Below, piece after piece: positions 1 through 7,656 of a DNA stretch of 13,662 nt (the first letter of the stretch is position 1; the number at the start of each line of letters is the position of its first letter). Both the position numbers and the translations under genes were made by a program. The notes under the pieces were generated by a model. The model made no database searches. It had not been told where the DNA came from and saw nothing but the letters and a program-made list of their open reading frames with translations. The stretch spans positions 1-13,662 of the forward strand of contig OMSN01000065.1 in the NCBI GenBank assembly GCA_900313765.1, written 5' to 3'. The stretch is from an uncultured Eubacteriales bacterium. Lineage in GTDB: Bacteria > Bacillota > Clostridia > Lachnospirales > Lachnospiraceae.

Positions 1-2087
1 ATTCGGATACACAGAATCTGGGGCTCATCTTCGGCGAGGGAGTCGATGGAGAAAACAAGGCTGAGCTGAGTGCGAGGCTCACCCCGGAGGTCACAGTAAC
101 ACCCTGCAAGGTGGACAGCTCCAGCGGAAATGGACTGCAGGGGGCTGTATTTGGCCTGTATGCGGCAGAGGATATGCAGGAGGCGGACGGAACACATCGA
201 AGGAAAGATGAGAAGATCGAGAGTGTGATGACCGGATCTGACGGAAAGGCAGCATTTACGCATGCACTGACGATCGGCCTGAACTATTACGTGAAAGAAG
301 ATGTGGCGCCGGCCGGATATCTGCTGAACACAACTGAGAAGATGCCGGCAGTCGTCAGCATGGATGCGGGGAGCGACGTCAAACAGACACTGACATATAC
401 TTTCCGGAATGATCCTGTATCCGGGAAGATCCTGCTCAGAAAAACGGACAGGGAACTGGGCTCTTCTGCAGAAAATGAAGTGTCCGCGGGAAGTGAAACA
501 GAGGCGGAGACAGCGGATCCATCGCAGGAATCCGGGAACAGGAAAACTCAGGGCGATGCGGTTCTGTCCGGTGCGGTGTACGGTTTATATGCAAGAGAAG
601 ATATCCTTCATCCGGATCAGAGCGGCCAGGTCCTTTTCAAGGCAGGAGACATGGTCTCCTCCGCGCAGACGGATGAGAACGGAACGATCTGCTGGGATGA
701 ACTTTCACTGGGAAAGTATTATGTGAAGGAGATCGAAGCTTCGGAGGGTTATCTGCTGGATGATACAGAATATGCAGTAGATATTCTGTATGCAGACGGC
801 AATACTGCTACGGTCAGGGTAGATGTTCCGGTGACGGAACAGGTCAGGAAGCAGCCGTTTTCTGTGATCAAACTCTCTGTGAAGGAGGGCAGTGACCCTG
901 TGCCGCTGGCAGGGGCGGGATTCACGGCATGGCTTGTCAGTTCTCTGAAGAAGAATGGGGATTCCTATGATACATCCGGAACACTGCCGGTTGCCCTGTG
1001 CGCTGACGGATCAGCGGAAATGTTTACAGACGAACAGGGACAGGCGGTGTCGGTTCCGCTCCCTTATGGTACTTATCTTGTCAGGGAAACTACCGTCCCG
1101 GAGGATCATCTGCCTTCAGAGGAATTCCTGGTTCATATTACAGAAAACAACCCGGAGGTACCGCAGAGCACAGTTACGCTGAAAGACCAGAAGGTGCAGG
1201 GAAAGATCCGGATCGTCAAGACAGGACCGATGCTGACCAGCTTCGATGGAAAGAGATTCATTTATCAGAACCGGGGACTTGCCGGGGCGGTTTTTGAGAT
1301 CCGGGCAGCGGAAGACATCTTCAGAAGAGATGCAGAAGGTTATGAAAACGGCAGTCCTGTGATTCTCTATCACAAAGGAGAGCGCGCAGCGAGCCTGACG
1401 ACAGACAGCAGCGGAGAGGCGGTTTCGGAAGAACTGCCGACCGGGAAGTATACAGTCAGGGAGATCACGGCACCTTACGGGAGTGTCCTTACAGAAGAGA
1501 CTTATGAGGTGGAACTGAAGACGGACGGTACAGCCCCGGTCGTTTTGAAGGACCTGAAGATAGAAGATCCGAGACAAAAAGTTGAGGTCCAGGTTATTAA
1601 AACCAGCAGCAGCCGGAAAAAGACTCCACTGAAAGGGGCACAGTTTACACTGTATGCCGGAGAAGATATCTATGCGCGAAGTGAAGACGGAAAAGGCAGG
1701 GGACGTCTCCTGGTAAAGGCAGGGACTGCCCTGGCGAAGGCAGTAAGCGGGAAAGGCGGCAAGGTGATATTTAACGCGGATCTTCCGAATGCCAGGTATT
1801 ATGTCCAGGAAACCAAGGCGCCGAATGGCTATCAGCTGAATACAGAGAAGTTTGAATGCGACTGCAGTTACCGGGACCAGACGCTTGATACGATCCGGGT
1901 CAGTCTGACAGTCACGGATGACGAATTGAAGAAAGATGCGCAGGAGAGGTCTGTCGGATCGATACCAGGGACCGGCGACCGAACCCCCATCCTGCAGCTT
2001 CTTGGCCTGTGCATTGCAGCTGTTGCTGTCATATGCATCATTCTGCGATTTCTGCTGCACAGCATGGCAGAAAGAGACTCTGTGTGA
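1..2087 (+). CDS. SpaA/Cna-B repeat surface protein with sortase-type tail, 5' end missing
   Basis: The reading frame is open from base 3 to the TGA at 2085-2087 (694 residues seen), with no stop or convincing start inside, so the N-terminus and signal peptide lie outside the window. Five SpaA/Cna-B-like beta domains follow each other. Each begins with a K-x-x plus L-x-G-A-x-F-type strand (LQGAVFGLY near 138, LSGAVYGLY near 567, LAGAGFTAW near 906, LAGAVFEIR near 1278, LKGAQFTLY near 1629) and ends with a YxVxE motif (near 285, 717, 1074, 1446, 1797). The paired Lys and Glu are the residues that form intramolecular isopeptide bonds in this family. The end holds IPGTGD (1962-1979), then a hydrophobic span of about 23 residues and a short tail HSMAERDSV, which is a sortase-type sorting signal though not a textbook LPXTG and with few basic residues. 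It is probably an adhesin or pilus subunit on the cell wall. No sortase gene is in the window. The domain call is secure; ligand and partners are unknown. Confidence 0.9.
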   Translation, partial: SDTQNLGLIFGEGVDGENKAELSARLTPEVTVTPCKVDSSSGNGLQGAVFGLYAAEDMQEADGTHRRKDEKIESVMTGSDGKAAFTHALTIGLNYYVKEDVAPAGYLLNTTEKMPAVVSMDAGSDVKQTLTYTFRNDPVSGKILLRKTDRELGSSAENEVSAGSETEAETADPSQESGNRKTQGDAVLSGAVYGLYAREDILHPDQSGQVLFKAGDMVSSAQTDENGTICWDELSLGKYYVKEIEASEGYLLDDTEYAVDILYADGNTATVRVDVPVTEQVRKQPFSVIKLSVKEGSDPVPLAGAGFTAWLVSSLKKNGDSYDTSGTLPVALCADGSAEMFTDEQGQAVSVPLPYGTYLVRETTVPEDHLPSEEFLVHITENNPEVPQSTVTLKDQKVQGKIRIVKTGPMLTSFDGKRFIYQNRGLAGAVFEIRAAEDIFRRDAEGYENGSPVILYHKGERAASLTTDSSGEAVSEELPTGKYTVREITAPYGSVLTEETYEVELKTDGTAPVVLKDLKIEDPRQKVEVQVIKTSSSRKKTPLKGAQFTLYAGEDIYARSEDGKGRGRLLVKAGTALAKAVSGKGGKVIFNADLPNARYYVQETKAPNGYQLNTEKFECDCSYRDQTLDTIRVSLTVTDDELKKDAQERSVGSIPGTGDRTPILQLLGLCIAAVAVICIILRFLLHSMAERDSV

Positions 2088-2093
2088 TAAAAT
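2085..2093 (+). promoter_or_regulatory. Candidate extended -10 promoter for the AI-2E family gene
   Basis: TGA-TAAAAT reads as an extended -10 element overlapping the stop codon of the surface protein. No good -35 is present 17 bases upstream (TGGCAG). Transcription would begin near 2100. A small inverted repeat (AAACAG 2094-2099, CTGTTT 2105-2110, 5-base loop) follows it; it is too weak and T-poor for a normal terminator, so read-through from the surface protein gene is equally possible. Confidence 0.35.
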
Positions 2094-2141
2094 AAACAGG
2101 TATTCTGTTTGTATGAAAATGGATGTGGAGCTGCGAATGTT

Positions 2142-3332
2142 ATGAGAAATTGGTGGAGAGCCATCAAAAAACAGTTGGATGCGCCATGGGCGGCTTATAC
2201 CTTCGCGATCTGCGTGGGAGTGGTCCTGTTCCTTGTACTGTCACACATTTCATTTGTATGGGATGCCTTTAAGGCGTTTTATCACTATATCTCACCGGTT
2301 GTGATCGGGATCGTGATCGCCTATGTGCTGGATCCGATGGTCAAATTCTGGGAGAACAGGGTTTTCTACAAGATGAAACGCAAGGCAGCCCGGGGACTTG
2401 GTGTTGTGATCACAATGGTTCTGCTGATCCTGTTCGTTGTGATTCTCCTGGTGGCAATGATCCCGCAGCTGGTGTCAAGCGTCCGGATGTTTATCGAGAA
2501 CCTGGGTTCCTATGTCAAGTCTCTCAACGCCATGCTTGCGCAGCTGCAGGCATTTGCGGCAGAACACAATGTGGATATATCCGGCCTCACCAGTTCTGTG
2601 GAGGATATGATGGGTTCGCTGACAGACATGCTGCCGAGAAGCCTGAACGGGATCCTCAACACCACGATTTCCTATGGCGTGGACATCTTTAACGGCATTA
2701 TCTCGACAATCATTGCAGTCTATATCCTGCTTGGCAAGGACAGCCTCCTGGCGGGACTCAAACGCCTGTGGAGAGCACTGATCAATGAGAACTCTTATCG
2801 CAGGTCCTATGATTTCCTTGGACGGTGCAACGAGATCATGATCCAGTTCATTCTGTTTGACCTGCTGGATGGTCTGATCATCGGACTGACCAATGCCGTG
2901 TTTATGCTGATCGCCGGATATCCGTATGTGCCTCTGATCTCGGTAATCGTTGGTGTCACAAACCTGGCGCCGACTTTCGGCCCTATCCTCGGTGCGGTGA
3001 TCGGCGGCCTGATCCTGCTTCTGATCAATCCGCTGTATGCCCTTGGATTCCTGATCTTTACGATCATCCTTCAGACGGTTGACGGTTATATCATCAAGCC
3101 GAAACTCTTCGGAGGCAAGCTTGGAGTCCAGTCGATCTGGATCCTTATGGCACTGATCGTATTCGGGAGAGTGTGGGGCGTTGTAGGCATTCTTCTTGCC
3201 ATTCCCATTGCGGCCATACTGGATTACATCATCCGGGACGGCGTTCTGGTGTGGCTTGAGAGAAGGAGAAGCAAGAGAGACGCAGCTGCTGCCGCGGCAA
3301 AGTCCATCACAAAAGACAAGAAAAAAGAATGA
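2142..3332 (+). CDS. AI-2E/PerM family membrane transporter
   Basis: A 396-residue polytopic membrane protein of the AI-2E (PerM, formerly UPF0118) family. Hydrophobic segments lie near residues 18-38, 48-65, 87-108, 180-198, 234-259, 262-295, 296-312 and 330-363. The hydrophilic stretch at about 110-178 between helices 3 and 4 is the usual extracytoplasmic region. Family landmarks are VTNLAPTFGPILGAV (272-286), DGYIIKPKLFGGKLG (314-328) and the closing IPIAAILDYI. The tail is basic and lysine-rich, as expected for a cytoplasmic end. The frame could begin at a TTG at 2109, but ATG 2142 has a GGAG 11 bases upstream and starts with a normal MRNWW-type N-terminus, so I chose it. Members have been linked to autoinducer-2 export or to sodium/proton antiport; the substrate cannot be read from the sequence. 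It ends in its own strong terminator. Confidence 0.88.
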   Translation: MRNWWRAIKKQLDAPWAAYTFAICVGVVLFLVLSHISFVWDAFKAFYHYISPVVIGIVIAYVLDPMVKFWENRVFYKMKRKAARGLGVVITMVLLILFVVILLVAMIPQLVSSVRMFIENLGSYVKSLNAMLAQLQAFAAEHNVDISGLTSSVEDMMGSLTDMLPRSLNGILNTTISYGVDIFNGIISTIIAVYILLGKDSLLAGLKRLWRALINENSYRRSYDFLGRCNEIMIQFILFDLLDGLIIGLTNAVFMLIAGYPYVPLISVIVGVTNLAPTFGPILGAVIGGLILLLINPLYALGFLIFTIILQTVDGYIIKPKLFGGKLGVQSIWILMALIVFGRVWGVVGILLAIPIAAILDYIIRDGVLVWLERRRSKRDAAAAAAKSITKDKKKE

Positions 3333-3361
3333 TCCTGTAAGATGATAATGAGCATAAAGAA

Positions 3362-3400
3362 GTCCGGGTCTGATCCTTAACGGTCAGACCCGGACGTTTT
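3362..3400 (+). terminator. Rho-independent terminator after the AI-2E family gene
   Basis: A perfect 12-bp stem GTCCGGGTCTGA (3362-3373) with TCAGACCCGGAC (3384-3395), extendable by two weak pairs, is followed by GTTTTCTGTT. The gene on the other strand ends at 3429, and the reverse reading has a T-rich stretch (CTTCTTT) after the stem, so the hairpin may stop both convergent transcripts. Confidence 0.88.
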
Positions 3401-3428
3401 CTGTTCCTGATGACTCTTTATGACCGGC

Positions 3429-5081
3429 TCAGCCCTCGCCGTTTGCGACCACCGGAGTGGGGCGGTTCTCATTGAAGACACCGTCCAGATTGATCAGCTG
3501 GCTGAGGGAGGAATCTTCACCGTTCGCCGCAAGGTACAGGCGGTATCCGTCGACATCGATTCTGCCCTGTCTCACATACCGGTCTGTGATCTGCACCCAG
3601 TATGGAACGGAACCGTCTACATTGCAGTAGAAATGATATCCGACGGAGTTGTAGTACGCGTATTTTTCATTTCCGTCATAACCTTCCCAGCTGCCGATGT
3701 CATTTCCATGAGCGAAGATGATCGTATCAACCGGTCCGACGATCGGCTCGACCGTTGCGACCCATTTCTCGTTGTCTGTCTGCAGGGTTTCCACACTCTT
3801 GTCAGTGACGGACAGATGTCCCCAGGTGTGGGATGCGAATTCCCATCCTTCTTCTTTCAGCGCGTCTGCGATGGCGGTTGCATCTGCGACATCCTGATCG
3901 TAGTTGTAGTCCGGATGTGAATCGAGCCATGCACGCTGATCCTCCATCAGGTTCTCCTGAAGGAGATAGTCGGTATCCGTCCTGTAACCGAAGACACCGT
4001 TGTAACCGGTCATGGCCAGAAGTCCGCGGGCTCCGTGATAGGCACCGTCCGGATGCTCTTTCAGGAAGCTGTTCAGTCTGGGAACAACATCGTAATCACC
4101 AATGGAAGTGTTGCCTGCTGCGTCTGTGTAGAGGCATTTGACTTCTCCATTGTCATCCAGCACGAGTTTCTCCGGGAAACTTGCTGCTTCATAGGAGTGA
4201 TAATAGCTCAGGTCATCGATGGACAGGACGATCGCTTTCTTTCCTTCCGGAAGCTTCAGCTCCGTATTGGGAGCAAAATGAACGGTTCCGTCTTCATCTG
4301 TTGTCTGTGTGACAAGATCACGGAGACGTACGTATACATATCCTGCATCATAGAGCCGCTGCGTGATCTGATCAAACTCATCCACAGTGACCATCCATGC
4401 GTTGTATCCATCCACTGCACCCTGACCGAGTCTTTCCACATCGAATGCCTTCGAGGTGGAGTTCAGCAGTGAGTGGTAGAAGATGTGCGGCACGGTTGTG
4501 GGTTCAACCGGAACGCACGCATCCCTCTGACTTGTGTAGTCTGTGATCATCTGCTGTATGGAGGCATCGGTATCATATCCGGAGATACTCATCAGCTTCG
4601 CGATAGCTCCGTCATAGTCATAGCCGGCTGCCAGAAGCTGCGCCTCCGAGATCATCTGCTGTGCGCTCGGATCCTGTGAACCTGCCGGGGCCTCTGTTTC
4701 GATCTCTGTCTGTTTCTCTGTTTCCGGGATGACCGGGGCCGGAGCTGTTTCCGTCACGGGCTGTTTTTCTGTCTGTGCGGCAAACTGGTTCTCGATTGCA
4801 TTGACAAGAGGATTGCCTTCCTTCTTGGTGTCATCGGTCGTACCGATCTTCAGCTGCGGCCGGGCTCCCAGAAACTTCGGCCAGGGAAGATCTGCATCTC
4901 TCGGAACCAGGAACCAGGCATACACAAGAACTGCAACACATACGAGGCACAGAATCAGGACCGTTGTGACCAGCACCTTCAGCTGGTGGTCTTTTTTCCT
5001 TCTTGCCCTGCGTCTGCGGGCAGCTTCTTCCATCTCCTCTTCACTCATAAAGGAATAATCTCTGCGGTCGTCTCTATCCAT
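3429..5081 (-). CDS. Membrane-anchored polysaccharide deacetylase family protein
   Basis: A 550-residue protein with an Arg/Lys-rich cytoplasmic N-terminus (residues 1-33), one transmembrane helix (about 34-58), a T/E/P-rich linker (about 105-140), a small helical region (141-188) and a large extracellular C-terminal domain. That domain carries NodB/carbohydrate esterase 4-like landmarks: LSIDD (286-290, metal-binding and catalytic Asp pair), SHTWGH (417-422, the HxxxH metal ligands) and FAHGND (456-461) near the position of the late catalytic motif. A long insertion (about 300-380) lies between the first two motifs. The expected role is removal of acetyl or acyl groups from wall polysaccharide or peptidoglycan outside the membrane. 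The start ATG at 5081 has AAGGGGGA five bases upstream on the minus strand. The gene diverges from the SH3 protein gene, which has the same topology (tail, one helix, T/E-rich linker). The family is fairly sure; the exact substrate is unknown. Confidence 0.85.
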   Translation of the reverse strand: MDRDDRRDYSFMSEEEMEEAARRRRARRKKDHQLKVLVTTVLILCLVCVAVLVYAWFLVPRDADLPWPKFLGARPQLKIGTTDDTKKEGNPLVNAIENQFAAQTEKQPVTETAPAPVIPETEKQTEIETEAPAGSQDPSAQQMISEAQLLAAGYDYDGAIAKLMSISGYDTDASIQQMITDYTSQRDACVPVEPTTVPHIFYHSLLNSTSKAFDVERLGQGAVDGYNAWMVTVDEFDQITQRLYDAGYVYVRLRDLVTQTTDEDGTVHFAPNTELKLPEGKKAIVLSIDDLSYYHSYEAASFPEKLVLDDNGEVKCLYTDAAGNTSIGDYDVVPRLNSFLKEHPDGAYHGARGLLAMTGYNGVFGYRTDTDYLLQENLMEDQRAWLDSHPDYNYDQDVADATAIADALKEEGWEFASHTWGHLSVTDKSVETLQTDNEKWVATVEPIVGPVDTIIFAHGNDIGSWEGYDGNEKYAYYNSVGYHFYCNVDGSVPYWVQITDRYVRQGRIDVDGYRLYLAANGEDSSLSQLINLDGVFNENRPTPVVANGEG

Positions 5082-5123
5082 TCTTATCCCCCTTGTCCCC
5101 CTATGTCGGCATACAACTGCTTT

Positions 5124-5153
5124 ATCTTACCACAACCCGTCGGATACAGGCAA
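5124..5153 (-). promoter_or_regulatory. Candidate promoter of the deacetylase gene
   Basis: On the minus strand TTGCCT (5148-5153) is followed after 18 bases by TAAGAT (5124-5129), which is preceded by TGG as an extended -10. The start codon at 5081 lies about 40 bases downstream. Moderate match to a housekeeping promoter. Confidence 0.45.
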
Positions 5154-5161
5154 CAAAAGGC

Positions 5162-5190
5162 TTGAAGACTAGAGGAAAATCTATTATTAT
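5162..5190 (+). promoter_or_regulatory. Candidate promoter of the SH3 protein gene
   Basis: TTGAAG (5162-5167), a 17-base spacer and TATTAT (5185-5190) resemble a housekeeping promoter (4/6 and 5/6 matches). Transcription would start near 5197, leaving a leader of about 30 bases before ATG 5228. It lies back to back with the candidate deacetylase promoter, so the two genes share a short control region. Confidence 0.5.
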
Positions 5191-5212
5191 GAACAGGATA
5201 GGGGGAGTTTGT

Positions 5213-5221
5213 AAGGGGAGG
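5213..5221 (+). promoter_or_regulatory. Ribosome binding site that fixes the SH3 protein start
   Basis: AAGGGGAGG is six bases ahead of ATG 5228. The upstream in-frame candidates (5093 and 5189) lack such a site and lie upstream of the probable transcription start. Confidence 0.85.
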
Positions 5222-5227
5222 TTTATT

Positions 5228-6607
5228 ATGCTCAATTCATCTGGAAATAGAAACAAAGGCGGGGATGTGTTCCGGGAATGGCTCTCGGATCGTCTTCGCT
5301 ATTTTATTTTACTGGCTGCACTTATTGTCGCGATTGCTGCGATCTCCATGTTCTCAAGGCTGCTTGACAGCAATATGAACCGCAATAACAGGAATATGAA
5401 TCAGTCCGGCTCGGCATCTGCCGTGAAAACGGAGAAGGAGACGGAAGAAGCGATCGTGATCCTCTCTGAAGGAGGCGAGACCTCACAGCCTGTACAGCAG
5501 GAACAGAGCAAAGACGCTGCTGACGAGAGTGCCGGAGAAGTGACGCAGGAGAGCACGCCGGAAACTGTTGCCGAAGAGACAAAGGCGGTAGATGCTGCTG
5601 AAGAGACTGTGGAAGAGACTGTCACGGAAACGCAGACGCAGCAGGCAGTGGAGGAAACCACTGAGGAGCAGACCGAGGAAGTCACTGAAGAGGTGACGGA
5701 GGAAGCCGCTGACAAGGTTACTGAGAAGCAGACCGAGGAAGTCACAGAGAAGGTGACCGAGAAGGCCGAAGAGGAAGTTACAGAGAAGGTGACCGAGAAG
5801 GCTGAAGAGGAAGTCACTGAAAAAGTGACCGAGAAGGCCGAAGAGGAAGTCACTGAAAAAGTGACTGAGAAGGCCGAAGAAGAAGTCACAGAGAAGATAA
5901 CCGAGAAGGCCGAAGAGGAGGTTACGGAGAAGACCTCTGAAAGGCACTCCGGATTGATGACCACAAGTTCTACCGAAAGAACAGTCCACACAAGTTCTGA
6001 CAGCAAGAAGCCGGTTACGGCTGCAACGCTTGCAGGAGTGGGTGCGGAGGAAGAGACCGAGACTGAGAGCCGTGTCACAACCGGAAACATTATCGTGACC
6101 AATACAGGCAGTTCTGCCCGTGTCACAGTGCTGGTAACCGGCGGATCTTCTACCAGCGGGAATCGTGCTTCTGTAACAAACATCGATACAGGCAACACGA
6201 TCGGCACATATCGAAGAGTTGTAAATACCGGATCTGTTTTCCCGACAATTAACACAGGAAGTACTGCGAACACCGGCACTACGAATACCGGCACCATGAA
6301 CACAGGCGTCACGGACAATTCGAATGGCCTGATCCAGCCGGCAGACGGATCTGTGACAGACAGCAGCAGTGCGGTTGATGTCGTGGCGCAGCAGGAAGTT
6401 GTACCGGTAGCGCCGCCGGCTCCGGAACCGGAATACCGCACAGTGGTCAGTGCATGCAATATCCGCAGCTATCCGGATTACGGTGACAACGTGATCGGCG
6501 GACTGTACGGCGGTGAAACGGTTCTGTTCTATGGCCTGGAAGCAGGCTGGGACAAGATCGAATACAACGGGATCGTTGGTTATATCGGACCGAAATTCCT
6601 GAGATGA
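5228..6607 (+). CDS. Membrane-anchored SH3-domain protein with a 12-residue tandem repeat
   Basis: A 459-residue protein: short cytoplasmic tail (1-23), one transmembrane helix (about 24-43), a long low-complexity stalk and a C-terminal bacterial SH3 domain (about 402-459; CNIRSYPDYGDNVIGGLYGG, then GWDKIEYNGIVGYI). The stalk is acidic (E/T/V/A) to about residue 165, then carries six units of AEEEVTEKVTEK type (168-235, the first diverged and the last partial), then a T/S/N/G-rich part with many NTG triplets (about 290-365) and a proline-rich joint (VPVAPPAPEPEY). SH3 domains of this kind bind peptidoglycan peptides or glycans, so the stalk probably spans the wall with the domain touching it; no enzymatic domain is seen. 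The stalk repeats also create long artificial open frames on the other strand. The start at 5228 is set by its ribosome binding site. Topology is convincing; function is not known. Confidence 0.85.
   Translation: MLNSSGNRNKGGDVFREWLSDRLRYFILLAALIVAIAAISMFSRLLDSNMNRNNRNMNQSGSASAVKTEKETEEAIVILSEGGETSQPVQQEQSKDAADESAGEVTQESTPETVAEETKAVDAAEETVEETVTETQTQQAVEETTEEQTEEVTEEVTEEAADKVTEKQTEEVTEKVTEKAEEEVTEKVTEKAEEEVTEKVTEKAEEEVTEKVTEKAEEEVTEKITEKAEEEVTEKTSERHSGLMTTSSTERTVHTSSDSKKPVTAATLAGVGAEEETETESRVTTGNIIVTNTGSSARVTVLVTGGSSTSGNRASVTNIDTGNTIGTYRRVVNTGSVFPTINTGSTANTGTTNTGTMNTGVTDNSNGLIQPADGSVTDSSSAVDVVAQQEVVPVAPPAPEPEYRTVVSACNIRSYPDYGDNVIGGLYGGETVLFYGLEAGWDKIEYNGIVGYIGPKFLR
5729..5932 (+). repeat. 36-bp in-frame tandem repeat array (about 5.7 units)
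   Basis: Units begin at 5729, 5765, 5801, 5837 and 5873, with a partial unit from 5909. The core unit encodes AEEEVTEKVTEK; the first reads QTEEVTEKVTEK and the fifth has I for V. Differences between units are mostly silent (GCC/GCT, GTC/GTT, ACA/ACT/ACC, GAG/GAA). More diverged VTEE/VTEK units precede it from about 5675. Confidence 0.93.
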
Positions 6608-6644
6608 TCCGGCTGTTTTGATAAGTGAGAGTACACAAAGATCG

Positions 6645-6674
6645 GAAGGGGCTGGCAGAAACCGGCCCCTTCTT
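6645..6674 (+). terminator. Terminator-like hairpin after the SH3 protein gene
   Basis: An 11-bp stem (6645-6655 with 6662-6672, one G-T pair) with a CAGAAA loop. It is followed by TTCAT, not a strong T-run, and stands only about 22 bases before the start of the HAD phosphatase gene. It may terminate incompletely and let the next gene be read at a lower level. Confidence 0.6.
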
Positions 6675-6694
6675 CATGTCAGAGGGAGATAATA

Positions 6695-7480
6695 ATGATA
6701 AAACTGATTGCTTCGGACCTTGATGAAACCCTGCTTCCGGAGGGAACATTTGACCTGAATCCGGAATACTATGACGTGATACGTCAACTGAGCGACAAAG
6801 GGATTCTGTTTGCTGCATCCAGCGGCAGGCATTACTCAAGCATTGCCAAGCTGCTGGGACCTGTGAAGGATGACATCGTGATCCTTGCAGGCAATGGCTC
6901 CTGTGTGATGTGGAAAGGCAAGCCGCTCTGTCTCAGAGAGATTCCTTATGAGACCTATCTGCGTGCCTTGAAGGATATGCGGGAAGTGAACCCGGATATC
7001 ATTCTCACGGATCATCCGGACTGTGTTTATACGGATACGGATAACGAAGAAATGTTCCGGTGGATCCATGATGGCTACAGGGTCAATCTTCACCGCTGCG
7101 AAGATCTGTCATCTGTTGGAACACCGGTGTTGAAAACTGCCATGTTTGTATCTTCCGATGCCGCTGAGTATGCCGGAAAACTGAGCAGCAGTTACAGTGG
7201 TGAACTCAATGTGATGGCAGCAGGCACCCACTGGGTAGACCTGGTTGTCAAAAGCGTGGATAAGGGGACTGCACTCGGGACGGTTCAGGAGAAGTTTGGG
7301 ATCTCCATGCAGGAGACAATCGCTTTCGGTGACAATGGCAATGATATCGGTATGCTGAAACTGGCAGGACACAGCTATGCGGTGGAAAATGCAAGGGATG
7401 AAGTGAAAGAGGCTGCTGATGAAGTGATCGGACCCATGAGGGAAGATGCTGTCCTGAATATACTGAAAGCGCTGTTGTAA
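6695..7480 (+). CDS. Cof-type HAD superfamily phosphatase
   Basis: A 261-residue soluble protein with all four HAD motifs: motif I SDLDETLLP (nucleophile D8, acid D10), motif II SSGRH (42-46), motif III Lys in KSVDKGTAL (K190), and motif IV GDNGNDIGML (212-221). Length and the C2-type cap between about 85 and 180 match the Cof/YidA subfamily, which dephosphorylates sugar phosphates, nucleotides or cofactor phosphates; the actual substrate cannot be read. The usual motif I Gly is Glu (DLDET), a common variant. ATG 6695 has GGGAG six bases upstream. I see no convincing promoter of its own between the upstream hairpin and the start. Confidence 0.92.
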   Translation: MIKLIASDLDETLLPEGTFDLNPEYYDVIRQLSDKGILFAASSGRHYSSIAKLLGPVKDDIVILAGNGSCVMWKGKPLCLREIPYETYLRALKDMREVNPDIILTDHPDCVYTDTDNEEMFRWIHDGYRVNLHRCEDLSSVGTPVLKTAMFVSSDAAEYAGKLSSSYSGELNVMAAGTHWVDLVVKSVDKGTALGTVQEKFGISMQETIAFGDNGNDIGMLKLAGHSYAVENARDEVKEAADEVIGPMREDAVLNILKALL

Positions 7481-7526
7481 TGTGTCAGTGTGCATTTCGC
7501 TGATGTGCCAGTGCGCCTTTCACAGA
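7481..7526. repeat. Two diverged tandem copies of a 23-bp unit
   Basis: Directly after the stop of the HAD gene, bases 7481-7503 and 7504-7526 match at 18 of 23 positions (both of the form TGTGyCAGTGyGCmTTTC...GA). No hairpin typical of a terminator is seen here. Function unknown. Confidence 0.6.
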
Positions 7527-7531
7527 AGGGG

Positions 7532-7560
7532 TTGACAGATTCAACTGTTTGATGTAGCAT
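7532..7560 (+). promoter_or_regulatory. Candidate promoter of the hemolysin III-like gene
   Basis: A perfect TTGACA (7532-7537) is followed after 17 bases by TAGCAT (7555-7560, 4/6). The leader of about 90 bases to ATG 7657 contains a possible hairpin CCTGCC (7610-7615)/GGCAGG (7629-7634) just ahead of the ribosome binding site. Confidence 0.5.
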
Positions 7561-7656
7561 CTTGATATACAATAAGTAGTATCAAAAACTACATAAAGCA
7601 GTTATAAAACCTGCCGACAAGGGGATGAGGCAGGATCTGTGAAGGGGGATATCAAC

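Noticed and set aside
1116..2060. Open frame of 314 residues on the minus strand inside the surface protein gene
   Set aside because: Its composition is typical of an antisense shadow, and the plus strand encodes clear SpaA-like domains with a sorting signal.
5729..5932. CRISPR array
   Set aside because: The repeat is contiguous without unique spacers, stays in frame and encodes a regular peptide inside a protein gene.
5401..6459. Open frame of 352 residues on the minus strand across the SH3 protein gene
   Set aside because: It is a shadow of the E/K/T/V repeat, giving an S/V/T/F repeat protein with no ribosome site; the plus-strand protein has a helix and an SH3 domain.
7576..7592. GTAGT-ATCAAAA-ACTAC inverted repeat as an operator
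   Set aside because: A 5-base dyad in AT-rich sequence is expected by chance and lacks any support.
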